Assembly (NCBI GenBank): GCA_950295325.1
Contig: OX485806.1
Location: forward strand, 33,108,001-33,172,000
Origin: Polytrichum commune
Taxonomy: Eukaryota > Streptophyta > Polytrichopsida > Polytrichales > Polytrichaceae
Reading direction: 5' to 3'
Length of the DNA: 64,000 nucleotides
Part shown: positions 11,480 through 23,235 of the stretch, piece by piece
Layout: each line of letters begins with the position of its first letter
Position numbering within the stretch: position 1 is the stretch's first letter
Position numbers and translations under genes: made by a program
Notes under the pieces: model-generated
Told to the model about the DNA's origin: nothing
Database searches by the model: none
What the model saw: the letters and a program-made list of their open reading frames with translations, nothing else

Positions 11480-12725
11480 TTTTCGAGTTTCATTTTGTTT
11501 CAAACTAGGTATGTAAGATATTTGATTGCATTTTGATGTATATTTTTCATGAGGGCTTTGATGGTTGGTTTTGGGATGTTTCGATTGATAAGTTTGTTTA
11601 TGGAGTGTTTGAGTATGGCTCCTCTAATGCCGGCTATGATGGTAATGAGGGGGTTTAGTTTTGCATCCATTGTTTTGTATGGTGTTAATTAGGGGGTCGT
11701 CTTTAACGTGTTTGTGTGTGAGGGCTTGTTTGGGGCATATGTTATGGCAATATGTGAATTCAATGAATTGGATTGTGTGTGTAGGCGTAGGTGGGTGATA
11801 TTGGTGTTTGTGTGTGGTTCAGGCCTCCAATTATGCGTAGGATATTTGGTCGTAATTTGGCTAGACGTTGGCATGTTATTTGTGGGCATGCACATTTAAG
11901 GTGCCAATGTGGTATTGTTTGTTCAGGTGATAATTTTCTTGCATTTGTTAATGTAAGGAACTGGGTATTTTTGTTAGCTTGTAGTGTTTGGGTAATGAGA
12001 TGTATTGCTTAATTGTGGTGTGCAATTCTTAAGCCTTTTAAGTGTGGATGTTTGCATGTGGATATGAGGTGGGGCCATGTGTCTCTGCCGTTGAGATGGC
12101 ATAGTGTGCAGTTGGGGTTTTGGTGTGTAAGGGGCCATAAGATATTCAATATGCGGTTACCCATGCATTGTGTGTATCTGAATTTTACTGTTTGGGTGAT
12201 TTGGGCGTCTATCACATTGTTGTTCTTCCAAAAGTGGTTGGAGAGTTTCTAGTTTATTTGAGTGTTCGATAGCCATTTGTCCACATATGGGAATTTGTTT
12301 TTGGTTGTTTCATATTCCTGCTTTTTGTGTTCTTTCATTATGAATGTGTGGGGATTTTGGATGGCTCCATTGTGTGTGGTCGTTGGGCAACTTGCTAACC
12401 AATAGGGGGTAGAGTGGGCCGTGTGGACCTGTGGGGTGGTGGTTGGTTTTTCTTTAAGTGTTCCTTCGTTGGCTAATGTGTAAGTTATTTCGTTTCTTGT
12501 AATGCCCAAGTGTGCTCATACTTTGTGTATGTGGATTCTATGTGGGGTCCAATATATATGGTGGACAATTGATGTTATTAATACTTTGTCAGGGTGATGG
12601 TGTTGTGATATCAGGTGTTGTATGTGATTGTTGATCAAGTATATGATCTTTAGGTTGTCTGTAAATATATGCATATCTATATTGTAGGCAAATTTGAGGG
12701 ATATTGGGCATAATGAGTTAGGGGT
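11480..12725 (-). pseudogene. LINE (non-LTR retrotransposon) 3' part: RNase H and zinc-finger tail
   Basis: On the minus strand the order is an RNase H-like domain (IFTDNLKIIYLINNHI at about 12690-12625, then HLGITRNEITYTLANEGT at about 12515-12460) followed by a tail with NCTLCHLNGRDTWPHL and STCKHPHLKGLRIAHHN (to 12010). The Asp in TDN survives, but the usual aspartate in the NEIADTLA block is tyrosine. The CxxC...H...C tail is typical of plant LINE ORF2 ends. Stops and frameshifts break it. Its strong C/A bias matches the LINE endonuclease fragment at 60.5-62 kb, so both probably belong to one family. Confidence 0.78.
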
Positions 12726-12953
12726 AAAATATTTACTTAAAGCTTGTGGGGGAACATGTGATGTAAAAGTAAGTCTTTACAACTTTCTAGAATGAATCAA
12801 CAACAATTGAGGTAATTAAGTGCATTAGTTTAGTTCATCTAGACATAGTGAAGAAACCCCTAGGCATTAAAGGCTAATTTCTAAATATATGTGGGGCTCC
12901 CCAAACCAATGACACAAATAGAATAAGATCCACATGTACAAAGTAAACAAGTA

Positions 12954-13495
12954 CACCATTTATAGTATTTAGTGTCACATACATTATTTGCAAAGGGCTA
13001 AACTAGATGCCTAGTGGTCTCAAAGTGTCATCTCCATTAAATGTCAATATGATACTAATTGTCAACAGAAGTAACTTCTTCAAGGTAAATAAAAATTGTA
13101 CATTATGACATTTAGCGTAGCATAATGAGATACTTGAGATGCTAATTTTATGTTTTAGTATCCAAGGGGAAAATATTGTTGAGCATAATAATGGCAAGTG
13201 TCATGTGTTTACATTTTAGTATGTAAGAGGAAAGTTATTCTCGAGCATACTAATGTCAAATGCCAATTGTGTACACCTTTAGTCAACTTGTAGACCATTA
13301 TGTACCACAAGTATACACCTCATACACTAGTGAACATACTCATGCCAAGATATTATTAGTAAGCGCATTTGAACACGAAGTGTCATGAGATGACACTGAT
13401 GGTGAAGTTGTTGATCATTAGTGCAACCTAGCATACGCTTGAAAATAGGGTAAGTGACATTAGTATGCATGTGACACTAAAAATTGTAAAGGGTG
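12954..13495 (+). mobile_element. TIR element with TA target duplication (CACC-ended family, copy 1)
   Basis: The left end CACCATTTATAGTATTTAG and the right end ...AATTGTAAAGGGTG are inverted repeats, flanked on both sides by TA (12952-12953 and 13496-13497). Internal sequence is shared with 24092-24569 (opposite orientation) and 38013-38539, so this is a repeat family of about 480-540 bp without coding capacity. TA duplication suggests a Tc1/mariner-like enzyme; the TTAGTGTCAC subterminal motif is also reminiscent of CACTA elements. Superfamily is uncertain. Confidence 0.72.
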
Positions 13496-13949
13496 TACTT
13501 TAATATTGAGTGCAATCCATGTGTCACAACCCTTTAAGGGATTGGTCATTAAATATTTATTGGGCTCTTCAAACTAATGCCAACCTCGAATGGAACAATA
13601 CTCATACATTTTCAATACAACCACACACTACATAGTCGAGGAAGTTGATAATATTGGGCAATGTATGTTAATATCAATAAAGTAACCATGTAAATGCACG
13701 AAGTGTTTTGGGGGGAGCGTTTTCTAGCATTTGAAAGATGTTTGATCAAGGTAGAGAAGCCATTGTATTGACAAAACAAAAGAGAGTACCCTCCTCATTT
13801 GGGTGCCTCCAATTCCGGTGTAGAGGGAGATATTGTGGGTTTTGGTAGCGAACATCATGCATGTGTTCAAGAGAGATGTGTTGACATCAATGGAAATGCT
13901 CTCAATGTTAATCTCTCAAAAACATATGGGACTTTCCAAAGTGATGACC

Positions 13950-14165
13950 CCAAATGAAACAAGCACCACATAAGACATGTGGGTGTTATTCGGTACCTTT
14001 CTCAATTAGACATCTATATCTAACTGGTGTGTTGTTAGGTCAAGATCAAACAACATACACCACGAGACATAGATTCATAAGAGATTGGACTACATCTTCC
14101 AACTTCATGAACTACTCCACACTCAACAATGAGCACGGTTGGGAGGACCTATGAACTCAAATCAG
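13950..14165 (+). repeat. Dispersed repeat family (ACATGTGT...GGGAGGACCTAT type)
   Basis: This segment resembles 35880-36030, 27690-28010 and the split copy at 23935-24795. Shared blocks include AGAGATTGGACTAC, CTTCATGAACTACTC and TTGGGAGGACCTATG. No coding potential recognised; family and full length unknown. Confidence 0.6.
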
Positions 14166-14331
14166 GAATCAGCCAGCACACACTTCTAATACCCATAACT
14201 AAGTAAAGGGAAGTAAAGGGAGGTCCGATTTTTGTTGATGTTTTCATTTGTACATTTGCTAATGCAACACGAGTATCGTGTGGAAATCCAATCGGTAGGA
14301 GTTAGACAACATGAAAACGGAAGTGGATAAC

Positions 14332-14640
14332 ACCCCCCCCCCCCCAAACATACACACTATATTCATTTGATTGCATCTTGTGAATAATAGGGTTCACTAT
14401 CGGAGGAGGCCCATGTGTCATAGTCCGTGCAGAGGGGGCGGGACGAGAAGTGCAGGACACCCCATTGGGGTGCACGGGGGACGGGATAAGTTTAGGGTAC
14501 CGAGGACGGCCGCCCGCCTGCCCGCCCACCTGCCCGCCTGCCCGCCTGCCAACTCGAGAGGAAAATTCTCCTTTTCCCCTTTGTTTTTTTTCCCCTCTTT
14601 TTGGTGGCACTGGGGAAAAAACAAGGGGGAGGCATTAGTG
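14332..14640. other. GC-rich island with (CCTGCCCG)n tract and poly-C
   Basis: A local GC-rich patch containing a poly-C run (14332-14345) and an eight-base CCTGCCCG-type repeat (about 14512-14551). Large open frames on both strands here come from composition. The same GCAGGCGGGCAGG-type repeat, on the other strand, occurs upstream of the host gene near 45970-46090. Could be a promoter-like CpG island or a repeat fragment; I cannot tell. Confidence 0.5.
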
Positions 14641-14841
14641 TAGCCTGATACCAACAATGGGAGGGGACAATGTAAGCAGGATAATTCCACGGTCTTGCTC
14701 TTTTGTGTATCAATGAGCCTTGGCCACCGCCCTTACCTGGCCCCCCTTCATCATGCCCCCCCCCCCCCCTCTCCTCTCCCTTTAACTTACCCCCTTGAGG
14801 TGCCCCTTGTGCCCAATTTTTGGACCTTGTGGACGGACTTA

Positions 14842-15221
14842 GGGCCGGCTCACATGGGGTCCCAAGTCCCAAGTCCCACTCATGTTAGCAAGTCCTAGTT
14901 TTTGAGCCTTTAAGAAACCATTAGAATATGGTTAATTATCATTAAAGTCATAATTTTCTTATGTTTTTGCGAAAACATTCGCGTGATTTGTATTAAGAGT
15001 TGGGTCTAGCTTTTTACTCGACCCAACTCTCAACATAAGTCCCGAGCCTCACTTTTAAAAAGTGTTGCCATATAGGCATCCATGTCGTTCTTGGGACTTA
15101 GGACTTGGGACCATGTGCGAAGTGTTAAGTCCCAACTTTCATGCTCTCGACGGCTAAGATCGCACAAATTGGCCTCAAGTGACTTGTGACTTAGGACTTG
15201 GGACCCTGTGTGAACCGGCTC
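14842..15221. mobile_element. Tourist/Harbinger-like MITE
   Basis: Ends are inverted: left GGGCCGGCTCACATGGGGTC, right complement beginning GAGCCGGTTCACACAGGGTC, extending into CCCAAGTCC-type repeats. Flanks are TTA on the left and TCA on the right, compatible with an aged 3-bp duplication. Near the centre a perfect hairpin (GAGTTGGGTC / GACCCAACTC) lies at about 14998-15034. About 380 bp, non-coding. Confidence 0.65.
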
Positions 15222-15346
15222 TCAACCACCCGGTGTTCTCAATGGCCTTGCTAGTCGTTGTTGACATCTCTTTCTCATAGGGGTCGGTTTAAAGTACGGT
15301 GAAGAAGTGCATCGGTCAAGCATTTTAGGGGGATGGATCAATATGA

Positions 15347-15686
15347 GGGGTTGTTTACATCATGGACCAAGAGAAGTGACCATGAAGTGGATGTGTTGAT
15401 TTTTCTTAAATATATGTCAAAAAAAGGCAATTTTGGGAATTTTCTTCATGTTTAACCTTTTGTCCTTCTTCTTCCCTTCTCTCCTCATAACTATGGAAAC
15501 ATTTGGTCAAAAAAATAAATTAATGTACAAAATCAAAAACAACATTTCTCTACCATAGTCCCATGTTGTTTGCAGTGAGAGAACCTTTTTTTCTTGATGT
15601 GAACCAAAGTGGTCCCGGGACGAGTTCAACGGCCAATCACATAATCTAGAGGAGCAAGGTTCATGGTCCATGATGTGAACAACCCT
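15347..15686. mobile_element. TIR element (GGGGTTGTTTACA family, copy 1)
   Basis: The left end GGGGTTGTTTACATCATGG and the right end CATGATGTGAACAACCCT are inverted repeats, flanked by TGA at 15344-15346 and 15687-15689. A longer relative is at 40580-41130 with the same TGA flanks and shared internal blocks (GACCAAGAG-AGTGACCATG; GGGACGAGTTCAAC). 340 bp, no coding capacity. The 3-bp duplication points to the PIF/Harbinger group. Confidence 0.75.
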
Positions 15687-15962
15687 TGATTGGATACAAA
15701 ATGGGTTCTTTACAAGCCAAGGTTTACACTATGGCCAAGACTTCTCCAGTGGAGAACTCTGAGCATGGATGAAAAGGTGACATGGATGTCAACATCGCAA
15801 CATTTTTTGCTAGTGGAGTTCTCAAGAGGTCAAGATATTTGGGCAATCTTAAACACTCGGACAAGAAACTTGACCTCCGGTGAACTTAAGGCATTTAAAA
15901 AAAAATCCCATCTTGTATGCCATACAAATTGTTGCCTCAATTAGCCTTGTGTTGGGCAGAAA

Positions 15963-16013
15963 TTCTTGACCAACTAGTGCACTTCTTGACCAACTAGTGC
16001 ACTTCTTGACCAT
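15963..16013 (+). repeat. Short tandem repeat, 24-bp unit
   Basis: The unit around CTTGACCAACTAGTGCACTT is repeated twice and begins a third time. Replication slippage is the simplest origin. Confidence 0.85.
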
Positions 16014-17640
16014 AGTGTAAACTAACCATGATCCCCTTAGGCAATAGGTTCGTTCCATGTAATTAAACCACCACGTGTTGATTCCTTCCACAAATGAATT
16101 GTAGGCTAGGATGTGTATACGCTAGAGTCCAAGACTAAAGAAACTCCAAAACCAAGTGCTTATAATGCTTAACAAAGAAAGCTCATACGTAGTCCAATAT
16201 ATCATGAGCATGTGCTCTTTGGTTTTCATTTTTAAATCACACCTAAGCACATACCACTCCAATATAGGTGTCTAATTAAGATAGGTAACCAATTTAGGCC
16301 CACTTACCTTACATGGGAGAAAGAAAGAAAAAAATCCCTTTTCTCTTGTGCAATTGATCAACCAAATCTTGAATAATGTAAGGCATTTGCTTACTTGATA
16401 ACCAATGGACAACCCTTCTAGACATGCATCTTAAAAAAAAAAGGTGTGATACATTTTAAGAAACTTGACCACATTATAGTTGGCGTCCGTTTTAGACTCT
16501 CACACCCTACTAGGCTTAGCACTTGACACAAGAAAGATAACATCAAGGTGACATGTGTCACAAAGTTGTTGGCCTCTCTTTCTAGGTTGATCAATTTATG
16601 TTAACAAGGTTTTGGCCATTCCAACATGTAAGGTACTTGATGCATGTGGGTGTAATTTGGTTTCTTAATCCGACACCTTAATTAGTTTCATTGGTGTGTG
16701 GTTATGTGAGGATCCAAGAATAAACATCATGAAGACATGTATTGAAAAGAGACATGCATCCTAAAGTTTCATTAACATGTCATGTTTCATATTCAATATA
16801 AACACTCCACAATTAGCATGATAAATGTATTCATTTAAGGAATCGACAAACATGCACTTATGATACATCATGAGAGGCACGATGTATAATGTGAGATTTG
16901 GGGATGTTTCATCTCATACATGCTAATGTAGCACACATTTGAAGACATATTTTGATTGATAGAAGATGTAGAACAAGAAAATGTAATTGTATTACACCCA
17001 CATACATTATACCCATGAGGTCAATGCTCAACCTCAACTGAACATTATACACCACAATGGCATTTGAGGCTTCAATTTTGTAACTACATGGCCGTAGTAC
17101 AAGGTGTTTTTTTTTATGGGGTGTATGGATGTCTTAATTCAAATTTTGCTTGACCAAAAATGAAGTTTGTCATCTTGATAGAGAATGTTTCCCGCTACAT
17201 TGGATGATAAATCCGCGTGTCCAAGCATGTGAATTAGGGGCTTGGGGTACACAACGTCTAGGTTATCTCATCCATTCAGGATGAAGGGGTCTTGATAAAA
17301 ACAAGCCCTTACTAGGTTGAGGGTCGATTCATTTCAATTAGGTCCCATTAGACTATTTTGGGGTCCTATAACCATCCAAGGCATTAGATGTGATAAAAAG
17401 GTAAGATTTTGGGTTCTATAAATCATCCATGCTTTCTACCTCCAATCAAACAATTCATGTAGACAACATGAAGCTCCAACTTTGACTGGGAAAAGTCTCA
17501 CTAAAGTTAGGCAAGAGAGAACTATTGCAGACAAACATACTTCTTATTCATTCCATATAAAAAACAAAAAAACTCTAAATCATTATGCAACATAGATGGT
17601 CTTTATCTAGTTAATTGGCATTCTAGTTACCTTCAAAGCC
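16014..17640. other. No gene seen; AT-rich intergenic DNA
   Basis: No open frame with recognisable motifs and no clear repeat ends. A segment at about 16640-16760 weakly resembles the dispersed repeat family at 13950-14165. Confidence 0.4.
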
Positions 17641-17649
17641 CTCAAATTA

Positions 17650-17747
17650 GCATGGTTGAAGTCATTTGATATGAATCAGCCACAACCCTAACATGGGTCA
17701 AGTTTTCTATGTCTGTTGGATGAGAGGTATAGTCACATACGATAATG

Positions 17748-17793
<46 letters not shown>

Positions 17794-18000
17794 GGCCTTG
17801 ACTACTTGTAGGTTTATGGCCCATTCATTTGAAGTGACTTGCACAAGACTAATTCGGGGTCTTTAAAGTTGGTTACGGTGTCAACCAAAGCAAGAACAAC
17901 AACCTTCGGGCTACACACTAGGTATGTTATAGCTTTCATGTTGGATGAATGAGAGGGTATGCATGCTCGGAATCGACGATTCCCTTTCTCTCCAAAGAGA
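17650..18000. repeat. Two partial copies of a GA/CT-flanked TIR family with (CT)n
   Basis: The text GTTGGATGAGAGGTAT...ATACGATAATGACCTC followed by (CT)n at about 17750-17790, and GTTGGATGAATGAGAGGGTATGC at 17940-17964, match the inner end of the repeat family also seen at 38685, 43150, 55740-56310 and 57157. In every case a CT or GA run abuts the terminal GGGAATTAT-like motif. Confidence 0.6.
17750..17791 (+). repeat. (CT)n microsatellite
   Basis: About 20 CT units, directly abutting the end of a TIR-family copy. Confidence 0.95.
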
Positions 18001-18375
18001 GAGATGCCCATGTGACGAAAAAAACGTAAGGAAGAAAAGTATAATAAAAAATATATCATAAGTACGTCTACGGAACTAAGATTTTTCTTGGTGTGGCCAC
18101 GTGTTGGTGACGAACCCTCCCCCCCCAAAACCCCATCCGAGGAGTGGAATTTACGCAGCCTGCCCCCGCGTGGCGGGTAATGTTTGTCATCATTTTCCGA
18201 GTGGTACCTCGGGTCCATCATGCATGAAACCCCCCCCCCCCCCCTCCCCCCCGAACTCCAACTTTATCTTTGCCAAGTTTCTACTTTATATCCCCTTATT
18301 TTTAATGTCCTCATTCACTCAACACCTTTGGTGGGATCGGGAAGCCCAACCGTAGACTACTAGCCACGGGCACTA

Positions 18376-18592
18376 CACTAAAAATTGTATTTAGTGTCCC
18401 CTACTATTTGGAGTTACACAATACTATATCGATTTGCTATTCATTTGTTTTTACCAAGTACAGATGTTAATGTTCTATAATGTTCAAACGAGCAATCTGA
18501 CCAATGTTGGTAAAAGAAACGATAAATGGAGTAAATTGGTATAGCCTTGTGTAATTTCAAATCGTAAGTGATACTAAATACAATGTTTAGTG
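18376..18592. mobile_element. Fold-back TIR element with TA duplication (CACTAAA ends)
   Basis: Left end CACTAAAAATTGTATTTAG and right end ATACAATGTTTAGTG are inverted, flanked by TA (18374-18375 and 18593-18594). The inverted similarity continues far inward (GTTACACAATACTATA against TATAGCCTTGTGTAATTTC), so nearly the whole 217 bp forms one long hairpin. A longer relative with the same ends is at 45531-45918. No coding capacity. Confidence 0.75.
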
Positions 18593-18774
18593 TACTTCTG
18601 CAACCTGCTACGATAGCTCGGGGTTCGTGAGAGTCGTTGTAAACTCATCTGTCGTGGATGAAGGGGTTCTAGTCCCCTATAAAGTTGAGGGTCGATTCAT
18701 TCCATCTGGAGGTTCATTGGACTCGTTCGGGATTTCTAATACCATTTCCGGTGTCAAGTGATCTTCAAACTTAT

Positions 18775-19680
18775 TGGTGTTGGGGTTGATACTAAGGGGG
18801 GGGGGGGGCTCTCTGTTCCGACACAAAATTAGTACCCTCTCCTCAACCTCTACCACGTGTCATGCTCACATTCACTACGACACACTCGTATCCCATGTGG
18901 AACCTACATTCTTGCACATGTAAAGACGGAGACGAGGTATAAAATCAGTTCAATCGATGCGTTTTCACGTTGCTAATGGATGAGTTTACGTAGAGCTATT
19001 GGTGTTGATACTACCGTAGAGGACTCTCTGTTCCAACACATCATCAGTATCCGCTCCTCAACCTCTGCCACGTGTCATGCTCACATTCACTACGACACAC
19101 TCGTATCCCATGTGGAACCTACATTCTTGCACATGTAAAGACGGAGACGGGAACCCTCTATGTTATAAAATCAGTTCGTTTTGATGCGTTTTCACGTCGC
19201 TAACAGATGTGTTTACGTAGAGCTATTGGTGTTGATACTACCATAGAGGACTTTATGTTCCAACACATAATCAGTATCCTCTCCTCAACCTCTGCCACGT
19301 GTCATGCTCACATTCACTACGACACACTCGTATCCCCTGTGGAACCTACATTCTTGCACATGTAAAGACAGAGACAAGAACCCTCTATGTTATAAAATCA
19401 GTTTGTTTCGATGCGTTTTCACGTCGCTAACGGATGTGTTTACGTAGAGCTATTGGTGTTGATACTACCATAGAGGGCTCTCTGTTCCAACACAAAATTA
19501 GTACCCTCACCTCAACCTCTGCCACGTGTCATGCTCACATTCACTACGACACACTCGTATCCCATGTGGAACCTACATTCCAACACATGTAAAGACGGAG
19601 ACGGGAACCCTCTACCGTATAGAATTAGTTCGTTTCGATGCGTTTTCACGTTGCCTAACGGATGAGTTTACGTAGGCAAC
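18775..19680 (+). repeat. Four-unit ~227-bp tandem array with G-box and TATA-like motifs
   Basis: The core CCACGTGTCATGCTCACATT starts at 18853, 19068, 19295 and 19522 (spacings 215, 227, 227). Each unit carries CCACGTGTC, a G-box/ABRE-like core, and 85-96 bases later a TATA-like box (18938, 19164, 19391; TATAGAA at 19618 in the last). Unit 1 lacks about 12 bases. The units also share TTTTCACGT and TTTACGTAG blocks. Copies are very similar, so amplification is fairly recent. No coding sequence is obvious in the units. This could be a duplicated promoter, an intergenic spacer-type array, or an ordinary satellite seed. Confidence 0.85.
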
Positions 19681-19719
19681 ACGAATTCCGTAGCCAACAC
19701 GGAAACCGTAGCCCTACTA

Positions 19720-20290
19720 CTAGGGTAGGGAAGGGAAGGGAAGGGAAAGGAAAGGGTAGGGTAGGGTAACAAAGTTAAGATGGGTGGGGTTATAAAATGC
19801 GACGGAGATGCTAAAAAGGGGGCCCAGGTGGCAGGGGGGTGGCATGATTACCTGGGTGCACAAAACATCCACAAGGGGTCAAAATACGGACGTAATAAGT
19901 TAGGGCTAACGGAGGGGGGGGGAACCTTTGACCAGACTGCCCGGGGGAATTATAACAGAGCCCGCTTTTGCGCGACAAACCCACTCATGGCGGCCGGAGA
20001 GGGAAGGGGGGTACCCCCGACGGAGTGGCAGACGGCAACTGGAGTGGGTGGATGGATGGATGGAGGAAAATAAATGGATGGATGTGTGGGTGGATGGATG
20101 GATGAAGTTACGGGACGAGGAAGCCGGTGGATATGGACTACGGGAATCCATAAGATTAGTATTGTCTATCCTTAGCACCGGTTTTATTTTATGCTACGGT
20201 GGAAGAAGTGCACCGGTCAAGGATCTTAGGGGAATGGAGCACTATGCTTGGATCAATGATTGGGGAGAACCGGCAGTTAGTTACAAATGA
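19720..20290 (+). other. G-rich stretch with GGGAA and GGAT microsatellites
   Basis: Downstream of the tandem array lies AGGGTAGGGAAGGG-type DNA (about 19728-19769) and a (GGAT)n stretch (20048-20103). Overlapping open frames run across it on both strands without recognisable motifs. The segment at 20195-20250 resembles 15290-15340 (GAAGAAGTGCATCGGTCAAG), so it contains a dispersed repeat. Confidence 0.5.
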
Positions 20291-22980
20291 ACCGGTTGAG
20301 TTTGAGAAATAACCGGTTGAAGTTGGAGAATGCAGGAAAATTGCCGATCATTTTAGAGGAATTTATAGATTATTCCTCAATATTAATAAAGGAAAACCGG
20401 AGGATGTCAACATGTAACTGCTTGGACTTGCAAACACTATGATCTCAACCGGTTATGCCCAAAATCTCCCTGATCACTGGCTTGGATTTGGGCGAACCAA
20501 CCCATACACTCGAACATGTGCCCCTCACTTGATAATGTTATGTCTCTACTTATGCAATGCAATGGCTTGGATTCTTCATGATGTCTAAAGACCTAGGGGG
20601 ACCATGAGACATGAAATACAAAGTGTTAACACGTGACAAGGTCATGAATAGATTGTCACAATGTGGTAGCTTCTTGGAGATACCAACTAATGTGTACATG
20701 GCATTCCATATTAATGAAAGATAGAAGATGATCTTACAAAATAGTTTAATTAATGAAACCAAGATGAAATCTAACAGGGTTGTAGAAAATACATTTACAA
20801 ACAAAACGTCATTCTAACTCAACACTACGTTAGCCATGTGCCCCTCATGTTCACAAGGGCATGCATAGGGGTTTGCGAATGGGGAACACACATTATTGTA
20901 AAATACATAGACATTTATTTTTTAAATCTTTCAATTTTTTTCTTCTTCTTCAAAGTGTTTATGATTTGACTACACGAGTGAGGATAAAATGCTTTATAAC
21001 TGAAGTCATTTAAGTCAATAATTAATGTTAGATCAACTCCAAAACCCATCTATATCCAAACTCTTATAATTCACCTATTATGTCATAAATGTCCTCACTC
21101 AACAACCTTTCCACTCATACCATACTTGGTGAGTTGAAAGAGAGCTTCCATCACATAATCGGCGGACAATACAAAATTTAATGATGTCTAAGTGTTTACA
21201 TGTGGGACATACCATGTGAGTTTCAAAATACTTGAAGCAATGGTTTAAAACACTTCATGGAGCTTCATCATATCCGGCAAATCGTCATTCTAGCCATATT
21301 ACATATTACATGTTAGGGTGCTTCCACGCACAAGTAGCGAATATGCCTCTACCATTGTCCAAATAACTTTGAGATTGGTTCCCATTTGGAGACTTTTATG
21401 TACACGCGCCTATAATGGACACTCTCAACACTTAAGAACGTGCTCCAAAAATTGCATGGAACATCTCAACAACTTAGCAAATCCCTAAGAGAGCTTATTG
21501 TACAAAATGGACCCTCTTGCGAGCAAAGGGTAGCTAACTATCGGGCTTACAAAATAAATTCCTCTAAAGAGAAGAATAGGGATCAATTGAATATGTGGGT
21601 CTCTTTTATAATATAATATCTTGGTGTCTTGAAGTATAACCTAATTTTCCTAAAGAGAAAACAACATAAAAAAATATGTGTAATGTGGTGCCAACAATTG
21701 GTTTTAGCCCTTCAATATCACAAGAGCATTACAAGCATTGGAACAACAAACAAGCCCATAAGGGCCTATGAAACAAACAACACTACCACCAACACAAACA
21801 TGCCATTAGTTTCGTGTAGATAGTCAAACGGTTATAGAAAGATTTGTGCTAAACACTATTTTATTTCTCAAAGCTCCACCAAAAGCACATAGACACAATC
21901 TTATCATTTGCCACTCAAAACCTCTTAGCCCAAATGAAACAACAACGAAGTTTGGCTTGTCTAAACCCTAAATCTATGTGTAAAACCTAAACGACTCATT
22001 GCATTATAAATTAAAGTAATTCCATGTAAACCCCCGACGCTAGCTCAATACATTCTTCATGCTTGTGTGTTTCTATTACGTTCAATTGATCAGAGTGCTC
22101 ACCGGTTGCACATGATAGTTTAGCACATTTGTGATGAAAGTGATATCTCCTTATGATTTTTATTTTATTTTTATCCATTCTTTACATAAGTAGGTACATA
22201 TGCCATCTATTTCCACCAAAAAATTTGAGTGAAAAAAATTTCATTTGCTTCCCCATGCAACCTTAAAAGAAACATCATTTGGCAAAGACGTCCTCATGGC
22301 ACATTAATGTGTTCACTCTTGAATGCCTACCTGTTGGCCACCCCAAAATGGCCTTGGAAGCCCTTTTGTGAATATCGAAACTTTGACAATTATTATTGTC
22401 ACATGTGATACAATTTTTCCAAACCCAACTGCAAGGATGTTTAGAATGTGTGCGTAAGGAGTACCTCAACGAAAAGTAACCATCCAAAGGTTTATGTGAC
22501 GAAGGAGATTTGTTCTATCATGGTGTCTTATTGAGATACATGTTTTTTCCTTGGGTATATTAAATTTATCAATGCGTAAAGAGGCATAACTCCTCATGCT
22601 ACAACATGGTCCGCCATGTTAAGCATTTGGATAACGGGCTCACATTCATGCCAATACAATGTATGGGCGTAATTTTATTTTTTTTCTTTCTATCAATGCA
22701 CTTAAAATGAAAGGAATATACCAACCACATGAAATCTACATCTCCCACAAACGAAACATTTGAATTTCTAGGGCTCTTTCCTTGGGGAGTTGGACATTGT
22801 TGGACCAAATGCCAATATTTTGATAAGATACTTGTGGACCTCAACATCCAAATCCCAATGCTAAATGTGGCATAAAGAATATGTTTAAATTGAAAAAACA
22901 ATTTGTTGCATAAATTTTAAAATCATAAGGAGATTTGGTCCCGACACTTAAACACCCTGAATCCACCAAAGCAACAAGTT
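20291..22980. other. No recognisable gene
   Basis: About 2.7 kb of AT-rich DNA. Open frames on the minus strand at 22275-22487 and 22599-22901 (70 and 100 codons) match no family I know and are probably chance. Confidence 0.4.
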
Positions 22981-23025
22981 GGGTTGGGAGGGGTACATAA
23001 TAATATACAACGTTGGGCAATTCAA

Positions 23026-23235
23026 TGTGAATTTGAGTCTGTTGGCCCTACTCTGCTCAAGGATCCCCCTTGGTGCAGGGTGGGGTTTACTGCCTACCTT
23101 GTGGTGGGTGGGCTCTTGGTCATCTGTCAAGTAGAGAGAAGATTTCACAGCCGGGAATCAAACCACCAACCCCTCGGTGTGGATTTGGGTACCTCTCCAT
23201 TGTCATCTGGTAGTTTAGGGTCATCCTTGACTGGA
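23026..23235 (-). mobile_element. Probable tRNA-derived SINE (family 2), minus strand
   Basis: Read on the minus strand, 23164-23154 gives GGTTTGATTCC, one base off the tRNA B-box consensus GGTTCGANTCC. A related fragment without the B-box part is at 28745-28845; the shared block is AAGGTAGGCAGTAAACCCCA. I could not identify a convincing A-box or target duplication, so the family call rests on the B-box and the dispersed copies. Confidence 0.5.

Noticed and set aside
14492-14872. Gly/Arg-rich minus-strand open frame of 126 codons
   Set aside because: Compositional artefact of a GC-rich repeat tract and poly-G/C runs; it also crosses the left end of a MITE.
18853-19560. CRISPR-like array because of regular repeats
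   Set aside because: The whole 227-bp unit is repeated including the 'spacers', so it is a simple tandem array in plant DNA.
19728-19769. Possible interstitial telomere repeat (AGGGTAGGG type)
   Set aside because: Units are GGGAA/GGGTA mixtures, not TTTAGGG; better described as a G-rich microsatellite.
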